A DNA stretch of 64,000 nt from an uncultured Clostridia bacterium (GTDB taxonomy: Bacteria; Bacillota; Clostridia; TANB77; CAG-508): positions 36,103-100,102 of the forward strand of contig CAKOWW010000004.1 of assembly GCA_934129785.1 (NCBI GenBank). Direction: 5' to 3'. The notes beneath the pieces are model-generated. The model saw nothing but the letters and a program-made list of their open reading frames with translations, did not search any database and was not told the origin of the DNA. Made by a program: the position numbers and the translations under genes. Of this stretch, positions 18,765 to 26,421 are shown one piece after another. The first letter of the stretch is position 1, and every line of letters begins with the position of its first letter.

Positions 18765-19772
18765 ATGGAAACTTATATAAATTTAAAAGAAAAAATAAAT
18801 GAAGAAAAATTAAAAATTATTGGGAAAGAAATAAAAAATGGAAAACTTGTAATATTCCCAACAGAAACTGTATATGGAATAGGTACAAATGGATTAAGTT
18901 CAGAAGCTGTAAAAAAGGTTTATATGGCTAAAGGAAGAGATTTTAAAAATCCTATAAATTTGCTTGTAGGCAATATCGAAATAGTTAATAAAATAGCTAA
19001 AGATATTTCACCACTTGAATATAAACTTATGCAAGCTTTTTTTCCTGGGCCATTCACACTTATTCTTAAGAAAAAAGATATTGTACCAAATATAGTAACT
19101 GGAAATTCAGATACTGTTGGAGTTCGTATGCCTGACAACATCATTGCTCAGAAATTACTTAAATATGCTGATGTACCTATTGCTGCACCAAGTGCAAACA
19201 TTTCCGGTAAGTTAAGTGGAACTAAATCAGAAGATATTTTTGAGGATTTTAAAAATAATGTAGACTATATTATTGATGGTGGTCAAAGTGATTTAGGTAT
19301 GGAATCTACTATTGTAAAAGTAATTGATGGGATTCCTCATATCTTAAGACCTGGATATATTACTCCAGAGCAAATAAAAGCAATTGCGGGAAATGTAATT
19401 ATAGAAAGTCAAAACTTGCCTAGTAATAACCTAAAACATTATCAAATAAATTCAAAAGCTATATTAGTATATGGAAAATCTGAAACAAAAGTAGTTTCTA
19501 AAATAAAGGAAATTGCACAAAATTATACATTTCCAGTAATTATAACTTATAGTGAAAATATTTCAAATTATACAAATTTAAATACTATTGAACTTGGCTC
19601 TAAACATAATTTAGAGGAAATATCTAAAAATATGTTTATTAAATTAAGACAAGCAGAACTTTTGAATCCTGATATTATCATAATTGAAGGTATTAAAAAA
19701 GAAGGTATTGGTCTTGCCATAATGAATAGATTTATAAATGTTTGTAATAATAATTTTATAATTGTAAACTAA
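18765..19772 (+). CDS. ywlC: Threonylcarbamoyl-AMP synthase (Sua5/YwlC)
   Basis: The enzyme makes threonylcarbamoyl-AMP from threonine, bicarbonate and ATP, the first step of t6A37 modification in tRNAs that read ANN codons. The YrdC domain fills the first 200 residues (GKLVIFPTETVYGIGT, KGRDFKNPINLLV, PSANISGKLSG, LRPGYITPEQI). A C-terminal Sua5 domain of about 110 residues follows, giving 335 in all. The start is the ATG at 18765; an upstream ATG at 18729 lies inside the promoter. It probably has no leader. It is one of three tRNA-modification genes in the window. Confidence 0.93.
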   Translation: METYINLKEKINEEKLKIIGKEIKNGKLVIFPTETVYGIGTNGLSSEAVKKVYMAKGRDFKNPINLLVGNIEIVNKIAKDISPLEYKLMQAFFPGPFTLILKKKDIVPNIVTGNSDTVGVRMPDNIIAQKLLKYADVPIAAPSANISGKLSGTKSEDIFEDFKNNVDYIIDGGQSDLGMESTIVKVIDGIPHILRPGYITPEQIKAIAGNVIIESQNLPSNNLKHYQINSKAILVYGKSETKVVSKIKEIAQNYTFPVIITYSENISNYTNLNTIELGSKHNLEEISKNMFIKLRQAELLNPDIIIIEGIKKEGIGLAIMNRFINVCNNNFIIVN

Positions 19773-19798
19773 AAAAGCCTGGATAGCCAGACTTTTTT
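19771..19798. terminator. Bidirectional terminator between sua5 and yihY
   Basis: AAAAAAGCCTGG, loop ATAG, CCAGACTTTTTT. It serves convergent genes. Confidence 0.92.
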
Positions 19799-19799
19799 C

Positions 19800-20634
19800 T
19801 TATTTATATTTTTTATTTTCATTTATTAGTTTGTTAAATTCTGCACCAAGGAAAACTGTGTAGAAACATGCATATGTCCACATCATAATTAACATTAAAG
19901 TTGTTAAACTTCCATATGTTAAAGAAAATCCTTTAAAAATATACAAATATTTTGAAAATACATATGATATAACATTAAGTGATATTGCACCAAAAATTGC
20001 TCCATATATTTGACTTTTAAAGGTTGCTTTTCTTCTTGGCATATATTTGTATAACAACAAAAATATTATAAATGTTGCAAATACAAAACCTACATCTGTT
20101 AAAATTCTAGATAGTAAATTGTAATTTTCAATTTCTCCAAGATTATTTTGCAATATTTCTCTTAAACTATTTCCAAATACTAAGAGAACTAGCCCTGCTA
20201 CAATTAAAAAAATAAATAGTATGGTTTCAAAAAATGTTCTAACTCGTAAAAATAAATCTGAATACTTTTTGTCATAATCAGTTTTATATACTGTTCTTAA
20301 GCCCTTATTTAATGCAAATAGTCCTTTTCCAGCAGACCATATTACAAATATTATTGATATTGATACTGTTCCTATTGATTTTGAATAAACTTCTTGTATA
20401 ATTCCTAATACCATTTCACTCATACTTTCTGGAACAATTTTTGAAATTATGTCAAATAAGTTTTGTGGTGCTAGACCAGTGTACTGTATTAGTGTTATCA
20501 GCAATATTGTAAATGGTATAAATGATAAAATTGTATAATATGAACACTGGGCTGAGGATTCGCTTACATGATCTTCTTTCATATTTTTAAATAATTTCTC
20601 TAATATCTCATATCCGCTTCTTTAAATATGTCAT
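19800..20634 (-). CDS. YihY/UPF0761 membrane protein, needs +1 shift at CGG
   Basis: An integral membrane protein of the YihY/virulence BrkB family, with six or so hydrophobic segments and the family start block (SSAQCSYYTILSFIPFTILLI). Read from the first internal ATG (20582) it lacks the usual N terminus and a ribosome site. An ATG at 20634 has AGAAGGAG upstream but its frame reaches CGG (20614-20616) after six codons and TGA two codons later. Skipping the C gives KKGYEILEKLFKN joined to the main frame, for 277 residues. The normal ribosome site and family-like N terminus argue that the shifted reading is real. Function of the family is unsettled. Confidence 0.85.
20613..20616 (-). other. 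CGGA +1 recoding site in yihY
   Basis: The minus strand reads ATG ACA TAT TTA AAG AAG CGG ATA TGA. Dropping the C gives GGA TAT GAG ATA TTA and joins the good start to the long downstream frame. Confidence 0.8.
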
Positions 20635-20769
20635 TTTTCTACTCCTTCTAATGAATTTATTTTAACTTGTTTTTCTATTATTTTAATGAGCTGTTCTCTA
20701 ATATAGCTTACCAAATATTTTATTGTTACAGTTAATATATCTTTTTATTTAATATTATTTTTGATTTTT

Positions 20770-21360
20770 TTATTTACAATTATTCATATAAAATTTTCTT
20801 TCTGCAAGTTTATCTTGAACTCCACGAAGTGCTTCTCCAAATCTTTGAAAGTGAACAACTTCTCTTTCTCTTAAATATCTTAATGGATCTAAAACATCTG
20901 GATTATCACGGCATAGGTCTATTAATTTTTCGTAAGTGGCCCTTGCTTTTTGTTCTGCAGCCAAATCTTCCTGTAAATTTGCAATTGGATCTCCTTTACA
21001 TGCTAGACATGTTGCATTAAATGGAACTCCTGCTGCAGATTGTGGATATACATCAACTCCATGGTCTGTATAATAAGGAGATAATCCTGCTTTTTCTATT
21101 TCTTCTATAGAAGCTCCTTCTGTTAATTGATGGACAATTGTTCCTACCATTTCTAAATGGGCTAATTCTTCTGTTCCCACATCATTTAATATAGCTTTTG
21201 CTTTTTGATCTGGCATACCAAATCTTTGTGACAAATATCTAAGTGATGCACTTAATTCCCCATCAGGGCCACCATATTGAGATATTATAACTTTAGCTAA
21301 TCTTGGATCTGGACATTTTATATTAATTGGATATTGCAATGTTTTATTATAAGTCCACAT
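20770..21360 (-). CDS. cotJC: Spore coat protein CotJC (manganese catalase-like)
   Basis: A component of the inner spore coat related to manganese catalases. Typical blocks are WTYNKTLQYP, YGGPDGELSASLRYL, DVGTEELAHLEM (metal ligands Glu and His) and EREVVHFQRFGE. The 196-residue length is normal. The start at 21360 overlaps the cotJB stop as TAATG, with AAAGGGGG upstream. It is third in a cotJABC operon probably under a mother-cell sigma factor (SigE in Bacillus), although no such promoter was confidently found here. A cysteine pair (CLAC) is present in the middle. Confidence 0.95.
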   Translation of the reverse strand: MWTYNKTLQYPINIKCPDPRLAKVIISQYGGPDGELSASLRYLSQRFGMPDQKAKAILNDVGTEELAHLEMVGTIVHQLTEGASIEEIEKAGLSPYYTDHGVDVYPQSAAGVPFNATCLACKGDPIANLQEDLAAEQKARATYEKLIDLCRDNPDVLDPLRYLREREVVHFQRFGEALRGVQDKLAERKFYMNNCK

Positions 21361-21662
21361 TAGTAATTCCCCCTTTCCCATGGCCATGGTTCTTCTAACC
21401 ATCTCCACTTATTACAAGGATAATTAATAGTAAGTGGACCATAAACTTTTTGGTATTTATCTTTTAACTCTTTTGCCTTTTTGCAATATTTTCTGTGTAA
21501 ACAAAGTGCCTTTTCATCCTCTGGATGAGTATCTAAATATAGTGCAAGTTCAGTTATAGCAAAATCATAGCCTCTTATTTCTTGTATCATTTTTCTTCTT
21601 AAATCACAATCTACTGTGTTTTCTTCTTCGCAATTACACTTTCTATTTTCTTCTACTGACAT
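21360..21662 (-). CDS. cotJB: Spore coat protein CotJB
   Basis: A small spore-coat protein that assembles with CotJA and CotJC. The family core is visible as IQEIRGYDFAITELALYLD, then HPEDEKAL, and the aromatic end YGPLTINYPCNKWRWLEEPW. Length is 100 residues; the cysteine-rich N terminus (CNCEEENTVDC) is longer than in Bacillus. It overlaps cotJA by 10 bases and cotJC by one base, so the three are translationally coupled. Confidence 0.95.
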   Translation of the reverse strand: MSVEENRKCNCEEENTVDCDLRRKMIQEIRGYDFAITELALYLDTHPEDEKALCLHRKYCKKAKELKDKYQKVYGPLTINYPCNKWRWLEEPWPWERGNY

Positions 21663-22009
21663 TTGTTACACCCCTTCCCAATTTTGTTTGTTCTTCTAAT
21701 ATACTCAATTTCTTCCATTGATTGGCAAGGTACATATGGGCTTACTAACTCTGGAAATATTGTTCCCATTTTTAATCCAACTGCTGGTTTAAAAGTTTTA
21801 TCCATATATTGAATTGGTACATAACTTTGTGCCAACATTGGATTCTCTGGAAAGATACTATCTTCTTCTTCAAATCCACATTGACAACCATCATAAGCAT
21901 CTTCATATGATACTACATTATCACATTGATTTTCCATAATATCATTTTGCATTTCGCATGAATCGTTTGTATAACTATTATTCATACAATAACATTTTCT
22001 TCTAAACAT
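21653..22009 (-). CDS. cotJA: Spore coat-associated protein CotJA
   Basis: First gene of the operon. The CotJA domain is near the C terminus: PENPMLAQSYVPIQYMDK, then GLKMGTIFPELVSPYVPCQ. The N-terminal half is longer than the usual CotJA, acidic and rich in cysteine (CYCMNNS, CQCGFEEED), and the protein ends in CNKC, so cross-linking or metal binding is possible. GGGGG lies upstream of the ATG. Length is 118 residues. Presence of the operon shows that the organism makes endospores. Confidence 0.92.
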   Translation of the reverse strand: MFRRKCYCMNNSYTNDSCEMQNDIMENQCDNVVSYEDAYDGCQCGFEEEDSIFPENPMLAQSYVPIQYMDKTFKPAVGLKMGTIFPELVSPYVPCQSMEEIEYIRRTNKIGKGCNKCQ

Positions 22010-22076
22010 TTATTTTTTCCCCCTTTATCTACATTATATGACCTTATCTTTTTTTTGATATAGTTTTTGGGAGAAA

Positions 22077-22114
22077 AAAACTATAAATGCATTTACACAC
22101 TTATAGTTTCTTTA
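22077..22114 (-). terminator. Terminator after the DUF308 gene
   Basis: On the minus strand AAACTATAA, loop, TTTATAGTTTTTTT. It lies just past the stop at 22119. Confidence 0.85.
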
Positions 22115-22118
22115 TTTT

Positions 22119-22652
22119 TTATTCTAAGTAATCATCAACTTTTTTTATAAAAATTGCATTTTCAATTATATCTATAATTCCATACATTATAGTAGCTATT
22201 CCTATTGTTTGAACAACTGAGCCCATATTTGCCAATATATATATTCCGGCAATTATTGTTACTATTGCTAAAATTAATGTTGTTAGCCATAATTTAGATT
22301 TGTAATCTTTCCAAACTATTGTTGTTTGTAAATTCATTATTCCACTATATATAATCCATATTGCTATTATTACTCTAAATGCTGACATTATAAATTCTGA
22401 GCAAAACATAATTATAATTCCAACAATTATTAAAATTATTGATAGTGCACACATATAGTTGTCTGTTCTGTCTCCTGAAAAATAATCAACAAGTTTTAGT
22501 ATTCCCATCGCAATAAATATTAACCCAAGTAGTATTGAAATGGCTCCCATAACTTCATTTGGTCTTGCAAGCATCAATATTCCTAATAGTACAAATATAA
22601 GTGAGATTATGATATCTGTCCAACCTGATTTTTTTAAAAATTTCTTCCACAT
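22119..22652 (-). CDS. DUF308/HdeD-like membrane protein
   Basis: A 177-residue protein of six closely spaced membrane helices with short loops, beginning WTDIIISLIFVLLGILMLARP and repeating an ARP-x-x-ALGAI-type pattern (here RPNEVMGAISILLG). This matches the DUF308 family that includes HdeD, linked to acid stress in enteric bacteria; the role in Clostridia is unknown. The start has GGGAAAAGG upstream. It is followed by its own terminator. The TetR gene lies downstream of it on the plus map but is transcribed separately. Confidence 0.85.
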   Translation of the reverse strand: MWKKFLKKSGWTDIIISLIFVLLGILMLARPNEVMGAISILLGLIFIAMGILKLVDYFSGDRTDNYMCALSIILIIVGIIIMFCSEFIMSAFRVIIAIWIIYSGIMNLQTTIVWKDYKSKLWLTTLILAIVTIIAGIYILANMGSVVQTIGIATIMYGIIDIIENAIFIKKVDDYLE

Positions 22653-22721
22653 ACCTTTTCCCTCTTTTCTTGTTTTATTTCCTACAATATAACATAAAAA
22701 AATATAATTGTATATAATTTT

Positions 22722-23324
22722 TTATGTTTTTTGCATTCCTTTTTTCAATATTTCTATTTCTCTTTTTAAATCATATCTTCCTTCTTCTTTCGTTACTTTG
22801 CCTTTCACTGTTTCTATTGCTATGTTTCTTGTTATTGTTCCTAAAATTTTCATTATATATTCTAAATCATCTGGTTCTTTTATTTTTAAAAGTTCATGGT
22901 TTATTTTTTTATTTATTATTTCTTTTTCTTTTATATCTTCTTGTCTATCAAATATGCTTATATTGTTTTTTCTTAATTCTTGCAAAATATTTGTTATTAA
23001 TTTTAATTTTTCATTATCTGTTGCTTTTTCTACCATATAGTCATATATCTTTAATGTTGCTTCAAAAATGTTTCCATTTGTTTCTTCTAAAAAATCACTT
23101 AGTTTGCTTCTTTCTATTTTGCTATATTTATATACAACATATTTTATCGCATCTTCTTTATTTTCAAAGTACTGATAAAAGCTTCCTCTTGGAATTTTTG
23201 CCTCTGCAACTATGTTACTTATTGACGCTTTTTCAAATGAACCTTTACTAAATTCGTTTATTAATGCTTTTTCTATTTTCTCTCTTTTTTCTTCTTTTAA
23301 ATGAAAAAATGTATCTTTTGGCAT
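22722..23324 (-). CDS. TetR/AcrR-family transcriptional regulator
   Basis: A 200-residue repressor-type protein. The N-terminal helix-turn-helix is clear (SISNIVAEAKIPRGSFYQYFENKEDAI), and the remaining 150 residues form the divergent ligand domain. The ATG at 23324 has AAAAGGAG upstream and is preferred over 23357. A 13-base dyad TGACATCTTGTCA lies between its -10 and ribosome site, so autoregulation is likely. The target genes are unknown; the DUF308 gene next door is a candidate by position. Confidence 0.88.
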   Translation of the reverse strand: MPKDTFFHLKEEKREKIEKALINEFSKGSFEKASISNIVAEAKIPRGSFYQYFENKEDAIKYVVYKYSKIERSKLSDFLEETNGNIFEATLKIYDYMVEKATDNEKLKLITNILQELRKNNISIFDRQEDIKEKEIINKKINHELLKIKEPDDLEYIMKILGTITRNIAIETVKGKVTKEEGRYDLKREIEILKKGMQKT

Positions 23325-23343
23325 ATTTTTCTCCTTTTCTTTG

Positions 23344-23392
23344 TGACATCTTGTCATTTTGAGATTTTACACCTTTTTTTCTCTTTTGTCAA
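23344..23392 (-). promoter_or_regulatory. Promoter and putative operator of the tetR gene
   Basis: TTGACA at 23387-23392, a 17-base spacer and TAAAAT at 23364-23369. Downstream of the -10 lies the dyad TGACA-TCT-TGTCA at 23344-23356, where a bound repressor would block transcription. Confidence 0.75.
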
Positions 23393-23405
23393 TTATTTTT
23401 ATATA

Positions 23406-23462
23406 ACAAAAAAGACACCCTATGAATATTACTAATAAAATTCATATGGTATCTTATTTTAA
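23406..23462 (-). terminator. Terminator after rpmF
   Basis: Minus-strand arms AAGATACCATATGAAT and ATTCATAGGGTGTCTT, with some mismatches, are followed by TTTTTTG. Confidence 0.8.
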
Positions 23463-23465
23463 TTC

Positions 23466-23657
23466 TTACGCATTTTCAGTTTCTTTTTTTGCAACTACTT
23501 CTTTTCCATCATAGTAACCACAGTTTTTGCAAACTCTATGTGGTAATACTAGTTCATGGCAATGTGGGCATGTTGTATAAGTTGGATTTTCTTTTTTCCA
23601 TGTTGATCTTTTTGAGTGTGTTCTTGCTTTTGACCATCTTCTTTTTGGTTGTGCCAT
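23466..23657 (-). CDS. rpmF: 50S ribosomal protein L32
   Basis: A large-subunit protein. MAQPKRRWSKARTHSKRS is the family start, and the zinc-ribbon cysteines are present (CPHC and CKNC), so this is the zinc-binding form. Length is 63 residues with a short acidic tail. AAGGGGGG precedes the ATG. It is a single gene with its own terminator; the usual neighbour (DUF177/YceD) is not visible. Confidence 0.97.
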   Translation of the reverse strand: MAQPKRRWSKARTHSKRSTWKKENPTYTTCPHCHELVLPHRVCKNCGYYDGKEVVAKKETENA

Positions 23658-23785
23658 TCTAATTCCCCCCTTGCTTAAAGATATATGTATATATCTGTTT
23701 CAATTTTATCTAATTTATTTGTGGCATTTTCGTCACCTTAAAATTATACAAGTATTTTTGTTTTTTGTCAATAGTTACTTTTAGG

Positions 23786-24325
23786 TTATTCACAATATTT
23801 TTTATAAATTACTCTAATATTTTGTTTTGTTAGTGTTTTGTCTATCCCATTTTCTGCAATTTGAGTTAATACTTCTGTTACATATTGTTTCATTTTGGGA
23901 TTCATTCTTACTTTTTCTTGTTCTTTATTCCAGTATTCTAATTCATATTCTTTAGTAAATTTATCTCCCATATATGTCATTCCAGCTGATAATTTGTCAC
24001 AAATCATTTCAGCTGCAAATTTATATGGAATTATTGGTGTTTTGTTCTCTGCTGATTCATCTACCCAATATTCTGCATGATGTCTATTTCTTCCTTTATG
24101 GTGTAACCATGCTTTTGAATATCCATTTGCCTTTTTTGCTTCTGTTATTGGTGAATGTGTTCCATTATAATATTTTACACTTTCTATAAATTCTGTAGGT
24201 GAATATTTAGACCAGTCGTGCATAAATCCTCTCCATGGTTCTCCTATTTTGCAGCATAATTTAAATACTAACCATTTGTGGTGTGTTATAAGTTTTGTGT
24301 GTTTTACTATATTTTTTAAGTACAT
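23786..24325 (-). CDS. DUF5662 family protein
   Basis: A 179-residue protein of the DUF5662 family, recognised from HTKLITHHKWLVF, HDWSKYSPTEF, and HHKGRNRHHAEYW. The many conserved His and Asp residues recall a metal site, but no activity is established to my knowledge. AAGGAAG lies before the start. It diverges from asnB; the 130 bases between the starts hold both promoters. Confidence 0.8.
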   Translation of the reverse strand: MYLKNIVKHTKLITHHKWLVFKLCCKIGEPWRGFMHDWSKYSPTEFIESVKYYNGTHSPITEAKKANGYSKAWLHHKGRNRHHAEYWVDESAENKTPIIPYKFAAEMICDKLSAGMTYMGDKFTKEYELEYWNKEQEKVRMNPKMKQYVTEVLTQIAENGIDKTLTKQNIRVIYKKYCE

Positions 24326-24455
24326 TTAAATTCTTCCTTTCTTACATTTCTAGTTTACTATAATTTTTTTTCAAAATCAATAAATTTTATCTATTTTTTT
24401 GCATATATTATTTAATATAGTTAAATTTAAATGACATTTTGTTAGGAGGTATTAT

Positions 24456-26304
24456 ATGTGTGGTTTTGTTGGTTTTGCCAACTTTAAAGAAGATATTTCT
24501 AAAAGAAAAAATATATTAGAAACTATGAACTCTAAGCTATCTAAACGAGGGCCAGATGAAGAAGGCTATTACATAGATAAAAATGTTGCACTTGCACACA
24601 AAAGACTTATAGTTATTGATAAAGAAGGCCGGAAAACAGCCTATGATTGAAAAATTTTCTTTTGGAGCGTATGTTATTGTTTATAATGGACAAATTTATA
24701 ATACAAAAGAATTAAAAGAAACTTTATTACAAAACGATTTTACAATAAACACTCATTCTGATACAGAGATTTTATTAAAAAGCTATATTTATTATGGTCA
24801 TGATGTTGTTAAACATTTAAATGGTATTTTTGCTTTTGCAATTTTAGATACTAATAAAAATGAAGTTTTTCTAGCTAGGGATCATTTTGGAATAAAACCT
24901 TTATTTTATACCATAAAAGATGGAACTATTATTTTTGGTTCTGAATTAAAAGCTATTTTTGAATATCCCGGAATAGAAAAAATTTTAGACCAGCAAGGTA
25001 TTTGTGAATTATTTGGAATTGGGCCAGCTCATACTCCTGGAACAACCATTTTTAAGGATATATATGAAATAAAGCCAGCTCATTTTGGCATTTTTAACAA
25101 TTCTGGGCTTCACTTAAAACAATATTGGAAATTAGTATCTAAAGAACATACTGATAGTTTGGGTAAAACCTGTGAAAAAATCAAATTTTATTTAAATGAT
25201 TCCATAACAAGACAGCTTGTATCTGATGTTCCAATATGTACTTTTCTTTCTGGTGGATTAGATTCTAGCATAATTACTAAGTTTGCTTCTGATTATTGCA
25301 AAAAGCAAGGATTGCCACCTTTAGATACCTATTCTATTGATTATGTAGATAATGATAAAAACTTCGTTAAAAGCGATTTTCAGCCCAATTCAGATAGTTT
25401 TTATATTGACCTTATGCAAAAAAGATTACACACAAACCATCATAAAATTGTAATTGATACACCCGAATTGGCTACATGCTTAGAAGATTCAATGATTGCT
25501 AGAGATATGCCTGGTATGGCAGACATAGATTCGTCCTTGTTGTTATTTTGTAAATATGTAAAAAAAGATATGACTGTTGCTCTTACTGGTGAATGTGCTG
25601 ATGAAATTTTTGGTGGATATCCTTGGTTTTTTAGAGATGATGCATTACAAAGCAATACATTTCCTTGGTCAATTTCTATAAAAGAACGCCAGGATTTATT
25701 AAATCCTTCAATTGGAAACAAGGTGGATTTAAAGGAATATATAGATTATAGATATAATGAAAGTCTTTCTGAGGTTGAATTTTTAAAAACTGATTCTATT
25801 GAAACTGCCGAGAAGAGAAAAATTTCTCATCTTACTCTAAATTGGTTTATGCAAACACTTTTAGACCGTTCTGATAGAATGGCAATGTACAATGGGCTTG
25901 AACTTCGTGTTCCTTTCTGTGATTATAGATTAGCCCAATATGTTTGGAATATTCCTTGGGAATGGAAAGCTTTAAAAGGTCGTGAAAAAGGTCTTTTAAG
26001 ATATGTATGTAAAGGCTTTTTACCTTCTGAAATTGTTGATAGAAAAAAATCACCATATCCTAAAACACATAATCCAACTTATCTTGCAAAAGTTAAAGGT
26101 ATGCTTTCAGATATTATGAAAGATGAATCTGCCCCTATTAATGATTTACTAAATAGAAATTATATTCTAGATATTTTAAATACTGACGGTAAAAGTATAA
26201 CAAGACCATGGTTTGGTCAACTTATGCAAGGTCCACAATTAATGGCTTATTTGTGCCAGGTCAATATGTGGCTTGAAAAATATCAACCTAAAATTGAGAT
26301 TTAG
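24456..26304 (+). CDS. asnB: Asparagine synthase (glutamine-hydrolysing), needs +1 shift at CGG
   Basis: The enzyme amidates aspartate with glutamine and ATP. The N-terminal nucleophile is Cys2 (MCGFVGF), and the synthase PP-loop is FLSGGLDSSI. AGGAGG is well placed before the ATG. The zero frame runs LAHKRLIVIDKEG, meets CGG at 24630-24632 and stops at 24648. Skipping C24630 gives EGGKQPM, a near-universal AsnB motif, and a frame open to 26304. Total is 615 residues, normal for the family. No other in-frame CGG occurs in the gene. Without the shift the glutaminase domain would be cut off after 64 residues. Confidence 0.93.
24630..24633 (+). other. CGGA +1 recoding site in asnB
   Basis: The reading is GAA GGC CGG AAA ACA. 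Dropping the C gives GGC GGA AAA CAG CCT ATG (GGKQPM), a hallmark of asparagine synthases. Confidence 0.85.
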
Positions 26305-26389
26305 AATCAAATAGAAGAAGTATCATTAGTTGATATTTTATACTTTCAATCAAGTAAAAAAATATACATTAATTGATATTTTTTGCAAA

Positions 26390-26420
26390 TAAAAAAGGCT
26401 CTATTTAAAGGGCCTTTTCT
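26390..26420. terminator. Bidirectional terminator between asnB and mutS
   Basis: AAAAAAGGCTCTATTTAAAGGGCCTTTTC at 26391-26419: arms around AAAGGC and GCCTTT, with T runs on both strands. Confidence 0.8.
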
Positions 26421-26421
26421 A

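Noticed and set aside
26305..26390. Repeated TTGATATTTT segments after asnB as a repeat element
   Set aside because: Two short A/T-rich copies are not enough to call an element in sequence of this composition.
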